Positions 49,790-59,169 of a DNA stretch of 64,000 nt are shown in pieces. The DNA is from Marinitoga piezophila KA3 (GTDB lineage: Bacteria; Thermotogota; Thermotogae; Petrotogales; Petrotogaceae). Made by a program: the position numbers and the translations under genes. The notes beneath the pieces are model-generated. The model saw only the letters and a program-made list of their open reading frames with translations, made no database searches and had not been told where the DNA came from. Position 1 is the stretch's first letter. The number at the start of each line of letters is the position of its first letter. The stretch spans positions 2,108,001-2,172,000 of the forward strand of contig NC_016751.1 in the NCBI RefSeq assembly GCF_000255135.1, read 5' to 3'.

Positions 49790-51505
49790 TTATTTTACTT
49801 TTTCAATTTCTGAGATTATAAAGTCTGTTAATTCCTTAATATATTCTTTTGAGAAATCAAATTTAATTCCAGCAATTTCATATAATTTTTTAACAGGATA
49901 CTTATAACCGGAACTTAAGAATTCTTTGTATTGTTCAATAGCCTTTTGTCCATTTTCTTTATAATTTTTATATACCGCTATTGCTCCAAGTTGTGACATT
50001 GCATATTCAATATAGTAGAATGGCACTTCAAAGATATGTAATTGTCTTAACCATCTTATTCTTTTTTCTTTATCCAATCCGCTCCAGTCTATTCCTGTAT
50101 TGAATCTATCCATTAAACTGCCAAAATATTCATCTCTTTCTTCAATGGTGTGATCTGGGTTTGTGTATATCCAGTGCTGGAATGCATCAACAATCATAAC
50201 CCATGGCAAAATCTTTAACGTGCTTTCCAATTGTTCTCTTTTAGCTTTTTTTAAATCTTCTTCATTTTTATAATATTCATCAAGATATTCAAGGGTTAAT
50301 AATTCCATAGACATTGAAGCAAGCTCGGCAATTTCGCTTGGAAAATCTTTTAAGAAGGAGATGCTTATATCTTTTGACCTGAATGTGTGTTGAGCATGTC
50401 CTGATTCATGTAATAATGTTCGAACATCACCGCTTAGTCCAACAGCATTCATGAATATAAATGCTGCACCTGTTTCTGATAAAGGATAGTTATAACCACC
50501 TGGTGCTTTTCCTTTTCTGTTTTCTAGATCCAAAAATCCTGTATTTTTCATTTTTTCAAGATTTTTAGCAAATTCAATATCCACTTTTGATAATATTTTA
50601 ATTGCATTATCGATGAATTCTTCAACGTTGTCAAAAGGTTTTAAGACTTTACCATCAACATCTACTTCTGTATCCCAGGGTCTTAAGCTTTCAACACCGA
50701 GTTTTTCTTTTCTTTCTTCATTTAATTTTTTTAAGGCTGGTACTACAACTTCTTCAACAGATTTATGGAATTCATATAAATCTTCCGGTGTGAAATCAAA
50801 TCGTTTTTTAGCATCATGCATATAATCTCTATAATTATCATATCCTGCATTTTTGGCAATTTTAATTCTAATTTCTTTTAATTCATCAAAAAGCTTTTCG
50901 AGCTCTTCATGATGTTCAGCAACTGCATTCATTGTTAAACGCCATGCTTCTTCTCTTACTTTTCTGTCTGGATTTTTTAAGTAAACTCCCATCTGTGATA
51001 ATGTTTTTTCTTCTCCGTCAAATGTAACTGTAATCTTTGAGATTATTTCACCGTATTTAGAACCTAATTCCTGTTCTTTTACCATTAATGGCAGATTTTC
51101 TTTTCTAAATAATTCAATATCCCTGGATATTAATCTATTCATATGTTCAAATGATTCACCAGTTAGTTCATTTCTATATGGGCTGTCATAGAATTTCTTT
51201 TTTAATTTGAAATCATATTCCTGTGCTGGTGATACTATATTTGCATAAAATTCATTAAAAGCTTTTGAATTTTCTTCCTTTGTATCACATGTCATTTTTA
51301 TATATCGCCATGCCATTTCTTCTGATATAATACTTTCAAGTTCTGACCATTTTTCTAAAAATTCAATTAATTCATCTTTAGATTTGATTTCTGTGCTTAA
51401 TAAATCTTCAAGTACCTTTTTTACTTCATTCCAATCATTTAAATTTATTTCTTCTTTGAAGTATTTTCTGGGTTTTTTTGTAATTTTTTCATCAGTTACT
51501 ATCAT
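49790..51505 (-). CDS. pepF: Oligoendopeptidase F (family M3)
   Basis: A cytosolic zinc endopeptidase for short peptides. The catalytic motif HESGH is at residues 366-370, followed by the family GHAQHTF and the helix SEIAELASMSMELL with the third zinc ligand Glu; the C-terminal region has HIFEVPFYYIEYAMSQLGA, also typical of PepF. At 571 residues it has the normal length. Ribosome site AAGGAGG, extended -10 promoter 41 bases upstream. Together with the M32 and M55 peptidases in this window it fits peptide-fermenting growth. Confidence 0.95.
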   Translation of the reverse strand: MIVTDEKITKKPRKYFKEEINLNDWNEVKKVLEDLLSTEIKSKDELIEFLEKWSELESIISEEMAWRYIKMTCDTKEENSKAFNEFYANIVSPAQEYDFKLKKKFYDSPYRNELTGESFEHMNRLISRDIELFRKENLPLMVKEQELGSKYGEIISKITVTFDGEEKTLSQMGVYLKNPDRKVREEAWRLTMNAVAEHHEELEKLFDELKEIRIKIAKNAGYDNYRDYMHDAKKRFDFTPEDLYEFHKSVEEVVVPALKKLNEERKEKLGVESLRPWDTEVDVDGKVLKPFDNVEEFIDNAIKILSKVDIEFAKNLEKMKNTGFLDLENRKGKAPGGYNYPLSETGAAFIFMNAVGLSGDVRTLLHESGHAQHTFRSKDISISFLKDFPSEIAELASMSMELLTLEYLDEYYKNEEDLKKAKREQLESTLKILPWVMIVDAFQHWIYTNPDHTIEERDEYFGSLMDRFNTGIDWSGLDKEKRIRWLRQLHIFEVPFYYIEYAMSQLGAIAVYKNYKENGQKAIEQYKEFLSSGYKYPVKKLYEIAGIKFDFSKEYIKELTDFIISEIEKVK

Positions 51506-51545
51506 CTATATGCCTCCTTGTTTTTTGTAAATGTTAGCTATACTA

Positions 51546-51554
51546 ATTATAGCA
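51546..51554 (-). promoter_or_regulatory. Extended -10 promoter of pepF
   Basis: TGCTATAAT on the minus strand, 41 bases before the pepF start. Confidence 0.55.
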
Positions 51555-51563
51555 TATAAAATC

Positions 51564-51600
51564 TAAAAAATAAAAGCAGATTTTTGAAGATCTGTTTTTA
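51564..51600 (-). terminator. Weak terminator at the end of the galactoside operon
   Basis: On the minus strand a short imperfect stem (ACAGAT/ATCTGC region with one mismatch) is followed by TTTTATTTTTT. It overlaps the last codons of the mutarotase gene. Confidence 0.6.
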
Positions 51601-52482
51601 TTCTGAAAGATTAATAACTATATCCCATTTTAATACTTGATTCGGCAGGATTTTTAGAATTTTCTTGTTTTTATATGCAATCTCAAATGAATCGTAAAAG
51701 CCGTTTGAAGGTTCAAGGGCGCAGTTGTATTCGTTTTTGAAGCCGCCTTCGTTTTTCCAGATTCCAAAATAGGGAATGTCAGGAAATTCTATTGTATATT
51801 TTAATTTATTATTGTTTAAAGTAATCTCTGCTTTATTGATTTTGTTTATTATATAAAACTTTTCTGTATTTTGGCTTGATGGCGGTAAAAATTTATTTAA
51901 TTTGTAGTTATTATATTCTGGATATGTACATATATTTCCAATTTTTCCAAGGAATTTGCTGTTATGGACATTTAGAACTTGATTCACATTTTCCAGAAAT
52001 ATTTCACTTTTTTCATCTATTGCAAGTAATCCGTGAAAAGTCCAAAAACCATAAAATATATCATTTCCGGTATTTTTAACTGAATAATATAATTTAATTG
52101 AATTATTAAAAAGTATTATTTCTCTGCAAAAAATATAATTGAATTCAGGACTTTTTACGCAACAGGAAATTTTATTATTCTCTTTTTTACATTTCCACGG
52201 AATTGACCATAATTCGCCATGATCCGGTAATTCTTTTCCATTTAAATATATTCCGGGATCAATATTTGGAAACATTTCATCAATGCCTGAGGTGTCGTAT
52301 TTGTCATAATTATCTCCATATTTTGTTTTTTCATAAAACCCCTTTATTGGTTGAAATAAAACCTCGAAGTTTTGGGGCTTGTAGAATATAGAAGCTATTT
52401 TAGCACCCAATTCTGGCAATATATGAATTTTTAAAAAATCATTTTCCAATTCAATTGCTTCCATATTTAAATATTTCAACAT
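51598..52482 (-). CDS. Aldose 1-epimerase (galactose mutarotase)-like protein
   Basis: A 294-residue beta-rich protein of the mutarotase superfamily, which interconverts alpha and beta anomers of sugars. Typical sites: LPELGAKIASI near the N-terminus, LPDHGELW (about residue 87), a catalytic-type His in WTFHGLLAI, and the Glu in CALEPSNGFYDS near the C-terminus. Its ATG overlaps the galK stop by one base (ATGA-like TGATG), so its substrate is presumably the galactose released by the alpha-galactosidase. It is the last gene of the operon. Confidence 0.85.
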   Translation of the reverse strand: MLKYLNMEAIELENDFLKIHILPELGAKIASIFYKPQNFEVLFQPIKGFYEKTKYGDNYDKYDTSGIDEMFPNIDPGIYLNGKELPDHGELWSIPWKCKKENNKISCCVKSPEFNYIFCREIILFNNSIKLYYSVKNTGNDIFYGFWTFHGLLAIDEKSEIFLENVNQVLNVHNSKFLGKIGNICTYPEYNNYKLNKFLPPSSQNTEKFYIINKINKAEITLNNNKLKYTIEFPDIPYFGIWKNEGGFKNEYNCALEPSNGFYDSFEIAYKNKKILKILPNQVLKWDIVINLSE

Positions 52483-53540
52483 CAGTCACCTATCTTTTCT
52501 ACTCCATTAGCTGAATTAACTTCAAAATAATCTATATTCAAACCAAATTTTTCATGGTATCTTTTATTTAGTTCATCTATTAAATTATAAAATTCATTTT
52601 TTTTACTTAAAACAAGAATGCTTCCGCCAAATCCTCCTCCAACCATTCTTGCACCTAAAACATTATTTTTTAGAAAATCAACTATAAAATCCGTTTCTTC
52701 ACAGGAAACTTCATATAGATTTTTTAAGCTTTCATGTGATTCAAAAAGGTATTTCCCCACCTCTTGTATATTGCTGTTTTTTAAAGCTTCTACAGTTTTT
52801 AACACTCTTTCATTTTCTTCAACGACGTGTTTTGCACGTTTAAATAATGTTCCGTTGAGTTTTTCTAGATCATTTTTATTTACATCTCTAAATGTTTTTT
52901 TATTTAATTTATTTAAAACTTCTTCGCATTCCTGCCTTCTTTTGTTGTATTCGGAATTCCCTAATTCATGTTTTACACCTGAATTGATGATAAAAAAGTT
53001 ATATTCTCCAAGTTTTAGAGGAATATGCTGGAATTGTTTTGTATAAGTATCAAGCAAAATGGCATTGTCTTTTTTTGAAAGGGAACAGGCATATTGATCC
53101 ATAATTCCACACCTTAAACCAATAAATTCATTTTCAACTTTCCAACCAATTTCTGCAATTTCAACCCGGGATAAATTTAAATTGAGAATGTCGTTTATTC
53201 CATAAGCAATTCCCACTTCCAAAGCAGCAGAGCTTGAAAGCCCTGCGCCAATTGGAAGCGTTGAAGATATGTTAATCTTAAAAGGAGGTATACCTATATG
53301 AAGAATCTTTTCGATTTCTTTTATTACACCTATAATATAATCTGCCCATGTATTTGTTTTTTCGAGTTTTTCCTGAATTATTATTTTATTTTCGCTTTCA
53401 GAATAAAATTCAAATTTTTCGCTTTTTTCTAAATTTATATATATGTATTTATCTATTGCAAATGGAAATACGTATCCATCATTATAATCAGTATGTTCTC
53501 CAATTATATTAATTCTTCCCGGCGATCTGTATTTAATCAT
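52482..53540 (-). CDS. galK: Galactokinase
   Basis: Phosphorylates galactose at C1 with ATP. GHMP kinase family signs: substrate motif PGRINIIGEHTDYNDG at residue about 7, ATP-binding loop PIGAGLSSSAAL at about 95, and MVGGGFGG near residue 300. Length 352 is normal. The start overlaps the end of galT by eight bases, showing translational coupling within the galactoside operon. Confidence 0.96.
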   Translation of the reverse strand: MIKYRSPGRINIIGEHTDYNDGYVFPFAIDKYIYINLEKSEKFEFYSESENKIIIQEKLEKTNTWADYIIGVIKEIEKILHIGIPPFKINISSTLPIGAGLSSSAALEVGIAYGINDILNLNLSRVEIAEIGWKVENEFIGLRCGIMDQYACSLSKKDNAILLDTYTKQFQHIPLKLGEYNFFIINSGVKHELGNSEYNKRRQECEEVLNKLNKKTFRDVNKNDLEKLNGTLFKRAKHVVEENERVLKTVEALKNSNIQEVGKYLFESHESLKNLYEVSCEETDFIVDFLKNNVLGARMVGGGFGGSILVLSKKNEFYNLIDELNKRYHEKFGLNIDYFEVNSANGVEKIGD

Positions 53541-54495
53541 TTATATTCACCTCGATATTTCTCAGTTGTTCTGCAGCCTTTTCTGGTTCAATGGGGTTTA
53601 TAAAAGCCCAGGTGCCGCTTTCTACACTCGCTATCCATTTTATAAGATTTGGTCCTCTCATTGGTGAGATAAATTCTACATGAAAATGGAAATAATGCAT
53701 ATTTTCAGGTAGATTAAAGGGTTTTTGAAAGAACATCATCATATATGGAAATGGCATATTAAATAGGCCATTATATTTTGAAGTAATGATTTTTAGAGCT
53801 TTAGAAAAATCCTTCTTTTCTTTTCCGGTCATTTCATATATGGAACTAATATGCCTTTTGGGATATAAATGGACTTCATATGGATATCTTGCATAGAATG
53901 GGACTATAGCTATCATTGTTTCATTTTCGTATATGATTCTTTCGTTAAGTTTTTTTTCTTCATTTATGATTTCACATATTGAACATGTTTTCCTTTCGGA
54001 ATACCACTTTTTTAATGCATTTATTTTTACCTTTATTCTTGGAGGCAAAAAAGGAAAGGCATATAATTGACCATGAGGATGAGGTAATGTTGCTCCCACT
54101 TCTTTTCCTTTATTTTCAAATATATAAATGTATTTTATGAATTCATATTTAGATAATTCTAAAGTTCTATCAGCCCACATTGAGGTTAATTTTTCTATTT
54201 GAGTTAATGGCATTTTTGATAATTCGGAATTATGTTCTTTGGTGTATACAACCACTTCGCAAATTCCCTGTGAAGACGCTTTTTTTAATATTTCACTATT
54301 GTTTTCCACACTTTCAGCATCTCTTTTTAAAGCAGGAAATCTATTTTCAAAACTAACTAAATCATATTCTTCAGGTAATTCCAGTACTCCCGGGCAAATA
54401 GGACAGCTGTCTTTTGGAAGGTTAGGTCTTTTCTGCCTGGAAGAGGATATCATTACCCACTCATCTGTTATAGGATTATAACGTCTTTCAAGCAT
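53533..54495 (-). CDS. galT: Galactose-1-phosphate uridylyltransferase
   Basis: Exchanges galactose-1-phosphate with UDP-glucose in the Leloir pathway. The active-site motif HPHGQ with nucleophilic His is present in ATLPHPHGQLYAF; a CPIC pair near the N-terminus and CSIC in the middle could bind zinc. About 320 residues, as in related bacteria. The frame allows a GTG three codons earlier, but the ATG at 54495 fits the AAGGTGA site better and gives the usual MLERRYNP start. It overlaps galA by eight bases. No galE is present in the operon, so UDP-galactose must be epimerised by an enzyme coded elsewhere. Confidence 0.95.
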   Translation of the reverse strand: MLERRYNPITDEWVMISSSRQKRPNLPKDSCPICPGVLELPEEYDLVSFENRFPALKRDAESVENNSEILKKASSQGICEVVVYTKEHNSELSKMPLTQIEKLTSMWADRTLELSKYEFIKYIYIFENKGKEVGATLPHPHGQLYAFPFLPPRIKVKINALKKWYSERKTCSICEIINEEKKLNERIIYENETMIAIVPFYARYPYEVHLYPKRHISSIYEMTGKEKKDFSKALKIITSKYNGLFNMPFPYMMMFFQKPFNLPENMHYFHFHVEFISPMRGPNLIKWIASVESGTWAFINPIEPEKAAEQLRNIEVNIND

Positions 54496-56074
54496 TATTT
54501 TCACCTTCTAATGTATAAAAATGGAACAGTCTTTTATCCTCATTGACTATTGTTTTCTTGTTTAATGAAATAATATTGTCTTCAAATGTTATATTATATC
54601 TTTTTTCTTCAAGGTTCATTTTTAGTGTTATCTTTCCATATTTTGGATGAATTGACTCTATAATATAATTTCCGTCCATAATACCTTTTACTTTTACTAT
54701 TCCACCTTGAAGCTCTAATACTTTAAAGTATATATCTTCTTCAATATCCAGAGAGAGATTATCGCTTTGTATAATCATATAATTCAATAATCCTGTGGCA
54801 TAACCATACATCTGGCGAACAATTGAATCCAATTGAGTATCCTTTTTTCTTAAGATTAAACAATCTGGATCATTCCACCACCATTTTTCATTCATGAAAA
54901 ACCTGTTAATGCTGTTTTTTAAAGCGATATATGCATTTAATTTTACAGATTCATCTGTGGTATATATAGGCGCTGTATCTTCACTAACCCTCATTCCATC
55001 TACATAACCAAGAGAAGGTAATAATGGAGCACCACAACCTAATATGAAAGAATCTTTTACTGCATATCTTATTATCTCTAGTCCTTTTCTGTAGCTTTCA
55101 ATTGGAGTTATATTATTATCAAATCTTTTTCCTTCTATTGCACCTGAATAGAGAAAGTCTATTTTGAAGTATTCGAAACCGGCATTATACATATTTTTAA
55201 ATAATGTATATAGATGTTTTTGTACATCAGGATTTGTTATATCAAGTGTATAGATGTTTTTATTCCAGTTTTTATAAGCTATCTTTGGATTTCCATTTTC
55301 ATCTTTTATGAGCCAATCCTGGTGATTTATAAATATTTGAGATGTTTCAGAAACATTGAATGGCGCGGTCCAGATTCCAGGCGTCATATTATGTGATTTT
55401 ATTTTTTCTGCCATTTCTTTTAAAGATGGGAAATTATTTTTTGATTCCCAGTCGCCAATATCTTTTTGCCATGAATCATCTATTTGAAATACTTCATAAC
55501 CATATTTTTGGGATAATTCAAGATTTTTTTTCACATCCTCCCAGTTTAATTTGTCAAAATATTGATACCATGAAGACCATCCTACAGGTCTTTTTTTATT
55601 CAATTTTATATTATTTTCAAACTTTACATAATCAGCATATATTTCAAGTAAATCTTCCGGATTTTTTCCTTCAATAATTATTAAAGGGTCAAAATCAATA
55701 TAATCATCTAATTTTTTTTCAAAGAAATTCATGTATCCATAGACAGTTGTATTTTTTACCTCAAAGTAATTATGAGAAATATTTGAGGATAAAAATCCTA
55801 TTAATTTTTTTTCAGAAAGAATAAAATAATCTGAATTTATTTCCGGATAATCCTTTATGTTTATACTTTTTGTTTCACCCCAGCTATGCCAATCATTGAC
55901 GATAATATTTTCATCTATAATATCCTCAAAGATGTTTATTTTGTCAATTTTTCCTTTTATTTTTCCTCTGAGAATATATCCTTCAGGAATTTCTTCCATT
56001 TTTAATAAAACCATATAATTATCTTTTTGAATTTCAAAATAATTATTTTCGTAACTCATATTAAAAATTTTCAT
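54488..56074 (-). CDS. galA: GH36 alpha-galactosidase
   Basis: Cleaves terminal alpha-galactose from melibiose- or raffinose-like sugars. The sequence follows the Thermotoga maritima GalA pattern: GWSSWYQYF, FQIDDSWQ, catalytic nucleophile Asp306 in YFKIDFLYSG and acid/base Asp366 in GMRVSEDTAP. The 60-residue distance between them equals that of the T. maritima enzyme as I recall it. No signal peptide, so the substrate is imported intact by the ABC transporter coded just upstream. ATG 56074 has AGGAGGT before it; an ATG at 56092 overlaps the stop of the permease gene but lacks a ribosome site. Confidence 0.95.
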   Translation of the reverse strand: MKIFNMSYENNYFEIQKDNYMVLLKMEEIPEGYILRGKIKGKIDKINIFEDIIDENIIVNDWHSWGETKSINIKDYPEINSDYFILSEKKLIGFLSSNISHNYFEVKNTTVYGYMNFFEKKLDDYIDFDPLIIIEGKNPEDLLEIYADYVKFENNIKLNKKRPVGWSSWYQYFDKLNWEDVKKNLELSQKYGYEVFQIDDSWQKDIGDWESKNNFPSLKEMAEKIKSHNMTPGIWTAPFNVSETSQIFINHQDWLIKDENGNPKIAYKNWNKNIYTLDITNPDVQKHLYTLFKNMYNAGFEYFKIDFLYSGAIEGKRFDNNITPIESYRKGLEIIRYAVKDSFILGCGAPLLPSLGYVDGMRVSEDTAPIYTTDESVKLNAYIALKNSINRFFMNEKWWWNDPDCLILRKKDTQLDSIVRQMYGYATGLLNYMIIQSDNLSLDIEEDIYFKVLELQGGIVKVKGIMDGNYIIESIHPKYGKITLKMNLEEKRYNITFEDNIISLNKKTIVNEDKRLFHFYTLEGENNA

Positions 56075-56088
56075 ATAGGGACCTCCTA

Positions 56089-56904
56089 TCATCCTTTTAC
56101 GGAACCGGCCAATAAACCTCTAATAAAATATTTTCCGAGGAGTATATATACTATTAATGTTGGCAATGCAGCAATTAATGCACCAGCCATTTGAATATTC
56201 CATTCTACGACCTGACTACCAGCCAGATTTACAAGAGCAACGGTAATTGGTTGTTTTGAAGGATTATTTGTTACTGTAACTGCAAATAGAAATTCATTCC
56301 ATATATTTGTAAATTGCCATATTGCCACAACTACAAATCCAGGGATAGATATTGGAAGAAGAATTTGTGTATAGATCTTTCTAAATCCAGCACCATCTAT
56401 CGACGCAGCCTCAATTAATTCATCAGGAATTTCCTCATAATAATTTTTGAACATTAAAGTTGTAATAGGAATACCGTAAATAACGTGAATTATAATTAAA
56501 GCCGGAATTGTTCCATATAATCCTATTTTTTGAAAAAATTGAATTAAAGGAAATAAAACACTTTGATATGGAATAAACATACCGAATAATATTAAAGCAA
56601 ATATTAAATTTGAAAATCTAAATCTTAATTTTGATAAAGCAAACCCATTTATAGAACCCAATAATGCTGAGATTATAGTTGCAGGAATTGTTAAATAAAA
56701 GCTATTTTTCATATTTGGAGCAAGTTTTTCAAATGCTCCTTTAAAACCTTCAAGTGAAAAATGTTTTGGAAAATCCCACATTGTGGCAATTGAAATTTCA
56801 CTAAGAGGTTTAAAACTGGTAATTATCGTTACATAAAAAGGTAAAATAAAAAATGCTGAAATCAGAATAAGCAATGAATATATCCACATCTTTTTTAATG
56901 TCAT
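56089..56904 (-). CDS. Sugar ABC transporter permease (MalG type)
   Basis: Inner-membrane subunit with six helices, 271 residues. The EAA loop that contacts the ATPase is ELIEAASIDGAGFRKIYTQILLP. It begins one base after the stop of the partner permease gene. No ATPase gene is in the operon; as in many Thermotogota and Gram-positive systems, a shared MsmK-like ATPase elsewhere would serve it. Confidence 0.93.
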   Translation of the reverse strand: MTLKKMWIYSLLILISAFFILPFYVTIITSFKPLSEISIATMWDFPKHFSLEGFKGAFEKLAPNMKNSFYLTIPATIISALLGSINGFALSKLRFRFSNLIFALILFGMFIPYQSVLFPLIQFFQKIGLYGTIPALIIIHVIYGIPITTLMFKNYYEEIPDELIEAASIDGAGFRKIYTQILLPISIPGFVVVAIWQFTNIWNEFLFAVTVTNNPSKQPITVALVNLAGSQVVEWNIQMAGALIAALPTLIVYILLGKYFIRGLLAGSVKG

Positions 56905-56905
56905 A

Positions 56906-57832
56906 TTATTCAGCCCCCTTTCTCAGGGAAGAGTAGAGATAAGGTATAATTATTACTGCAACCATAAGTAACATTATTACAGAAATTGCCGAACCCATTG
57001 CATATCTGTTTGATCTGAAGGTAAGTTCAAACATATATATAGCAGGAACGTCCGTAACATTATTAGGTCCGCTTCCAGTCATTGCATATATCAAATCAAA
57101 TATTTTTAATGAAACATGGCCAAGAACTATCATGGCACTTAAAGTAATAGGTTTTAGTAAAGGCATTTTTATCTTCCAGAATATATATCTTTCATCAGCA
57201 CCGTCAACTCTTGCAGCTTCGAGAATATCTTCAGGGATAGCTTTTAATCCTGCAAGATACATTGCCATAATATATCCTGACATTTGCCATATGGCAGCTA
57301 TTATAACTGCTATTAAAGCAAGATTAAAGTGACCTATACTTTCTGTGCTTGTGTACCACATCCATTGAAGATTTTCTAAACCAAATTTTTTTAATAACAA
57401 ATTAATTCCCTGAGGGTCATTAGGAATATTTCCAGGTGCAAAAATCCAGCTCCATACAGTACCTGTAACTACAAATGAAATTGCCATTGGAAATAAAAAG
57501 AGATTTTGGAAAAAACGTGATCCTTTTAATCCTTTGTCAATCATATTTGCTAAGAATAAGCCTAATCCAACAGAACCTGCTATAAAGAATACTGTAAAAA
57601 ACAATGTATTCCACAAATCGGTCTGGAATCTTGCATCCATAAATATTCTTTGATAATTTCTAAATCCAACGAATTTATATACACCTCTTAATAAACTGCT
57701 GAAGCTATTCCAGTTGGAAAAAGAGGTCCTTATTGTCCAGAAAATAAAATAGTATACAAATATACCTATTAAAATCAATGATGGAAGAATTATTAAAAAA
57801 CCTATCCTCGATTTTCTTTTTTGAATGCTCAT
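56906..57832 (-). CDS. Sugar ABC transporter permease (MalF/UgpA type)
   Basis: Inner-membrane subunit with six helices, 308 residues, EAA loop DILEAARVDGADERYIFWKIKMPLL. Pairs with the next gene. It lies behind an attenuator-type hairpin that separates it from the binding-protein gene, so it is probably expressed at a lower level than the binding protein. Confidence 0.93.
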   Translation of the reverse strand: MSIQKRKSRIGFLIILPSLILIGIFVYYFIFWTIRTSFSNWNSFSSLLRGVYKFVGFRNYQRIFMDARFQTDLWNTLFFTVFFIAGSVGLGLFLANMIDKGLKGSRFFQNLFLFPMAISFVVTGTVWSWIFAPGNIPNDPQGINLLLKKFGLENLQWMWYTSTESIGHFNLALIAVIIAAIWQMSGYIMAMYLAGLKAIPEDILEAARVDGADERYIFWKIKMPLLKPITLSAMIVLGHVSLKIFDLIYAMTGSGPNNVTDVPAIYMFELTFRSNRYAMGSAISVIMLLMVAVIIIPYLYSSLRKGAE

Positions 57833-57844
57833 CTTTTCACCTCT

Positions 57845-57876
57845 TTTTTATAAAACCCGGCTGTGAAGCCGGGTTT
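57845..57876 (-). terminator. Intercistronic attenuator hairpin after the binding-protein gene
   Basis: Stem AAACCCGGCT/AGCCGGGTTT (57853-57876, four-base loop), followed on the minus strand by TTTTATAAAAAAG. The short U-tract suggests partial termination, or protection of the upstream mRNA. Confidence 0.8.
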
Positions 57877-57881
57877 GTCTA

Positions 57882-59132
57882 TTATTCAGTGAGATATCCC
57901 TGGTCTTCTGCAGCCCACATAATATCTCTTAAAGCAGAAGATACGTTCTTTTTAACAAGGAATCTGTTTAATGTATCGTTTAATGTAGTTACAAATCCTT
58001 CTGGTGCTGCTGAACCGTGAATAATTGATGGAACAACTGCAACTTTTGAGAAATCATTCATTGACCATGTTAAGTAAACATCATATTTTGATTTATCTGC
58101 ATCAATTCTTGCAGGGATAGAACCTTTAATTGGATTGAAGATATCCTGAGCTTCTTTTGTTGAGATGAATTTTAACCATTTTAAAGCATTTTCTCTATGT
58201 GGTGCATTCTTTGGTAGTCCAAATGTATCTGAAATAAACATAAATGCATCTGCTGTACCTGGTACTGCAAACCAACCAAAGTCTACGCCAGGTTTCCAAC
58301 CTAATGTTTTATAATAACCTTCTGCCCAGTCACCCATTACGTTAAATAAAGCTTTTCCTTCAAATACAAGTCTTGAAGCATCCTGCCATGTTAATGCTGA
58401 ATGGTCTCTATTGAAGTATGGAATTAATCTTTCAAGGATAACAAATGACATTTCTAATTCTGGAGAATCGAAAGATGTTTTTCCTGTGAATAATCCTTTA
58501 TATCCTTCAGGTCCAAATGTTGAAAGCATTATGTTTTCAAATAAATGTGTTGTTGTCCATTTATTTTTATCTCCTAAGGCAAGAGGAATGTATCCTGCTT
58601 CTTGAGCCTTTTTTAATGCTGCAAAAAATTCTGACCATGTTGTTGGTTCTTTTGTCAAACCTAATTTTCTGAATATTTTTTTGTTATAGAATACAACATT
58701 TCCTCTATGAACATTTACAGGTATAGAATATACTTCTCCCTGATAGCTACAAATATTCATAACATCTTTTGGGAATTTATTATATACGCCCCAGTCTTTT
58801 AAATATTGTGTTAATGGTTCCATTAATCCAGGAATTACATATGTATCTGTTAATTCCATACCAGCATGTACCTGGAATGAATCTGGAGGGTTACCACCGA
58901 GCATTCTTGTTTTTAAAACTGCTTTTGCATTAGTACCTGCGCCACCTGCTACAGCTGCATTGATGATATTTATGTTTGGATATATTTCATTAAATCTGTG
59001 GAACAAGGCTAATAAACCTTCTTCTTCTCCTCCACCGGTCCACCAACTAAAAATCTCTAAATCATTAGATGCTGCAAATACACTACTTACCAATAATAAT
59101 ACAGCAATGAAACCTACTAAAAACTTCTTCAT
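57882..59132 (-). CDS. Sugar ABC transporter substrate-binding protein
   Basis: A 416-residue exported solute-binding protein of family 1. Signal peptide about 1-20 (VSSVFA cleavage), without a lipobox Cys, so it is periplasmic rather than lipidated. The N-terminal segment EIFSWWTGGGEEEGLLALF is typical of Thermotogales glucose/galactoside-binding proteins. From operon context the ligand is probably an alpha-galactoside or galactose. Ribosome site GGGGGTG. The LacI-type regulator gene ends 37 bases upstream. Confidence 0.93.
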   Translation of the reverse strand: MKKFLVGFIAVLLLVSSVFAASNDLEIFSWWTGGGEEEGLLALFHRFNEIYPNINIINAAVAGGAGTNAKAVLKTRMLGGNPPDSFQVHAGMELTDTYVIPGLMEPLTQYLKDWGVYNKFPKDVMNICSYQGEVYSIPVNVHRGNVVFYNKKIFRKLGLTKEPTTWSEFFAALKKAQEAGYIPLALGDKNKWTTTHLFENIMLSTFGPEGYKGLFTGKTSFDSPELEMSFVILERLIPYFNRDHSALTWQDASRLVFEGKALFNVMGDWAEGYYKTLGWKPGVDFGWFAVPGTADAFMFISDTFGLPKNAPHRENALKWLKFISTKEAQDIFNPIKGSIPARIDADKSKYDVYLTWSMNDFSKVAVVPSIIHGSAAPEGFVTTLNDTLNRFLVKKNVSSALRDIMWAAEDQGYLTE

Positions 59133-59169
59133 ACCTTCACACCCCCTGTTTAGGATTGATATTTAACCA

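Noticed and set aside
56075-56092. ATG at 56092 as galA start (overlapping the permease stop)
   Set aside because: No ribosome site; the ATG at 56074 follows AGGAGGT and begins the recognisable protein.
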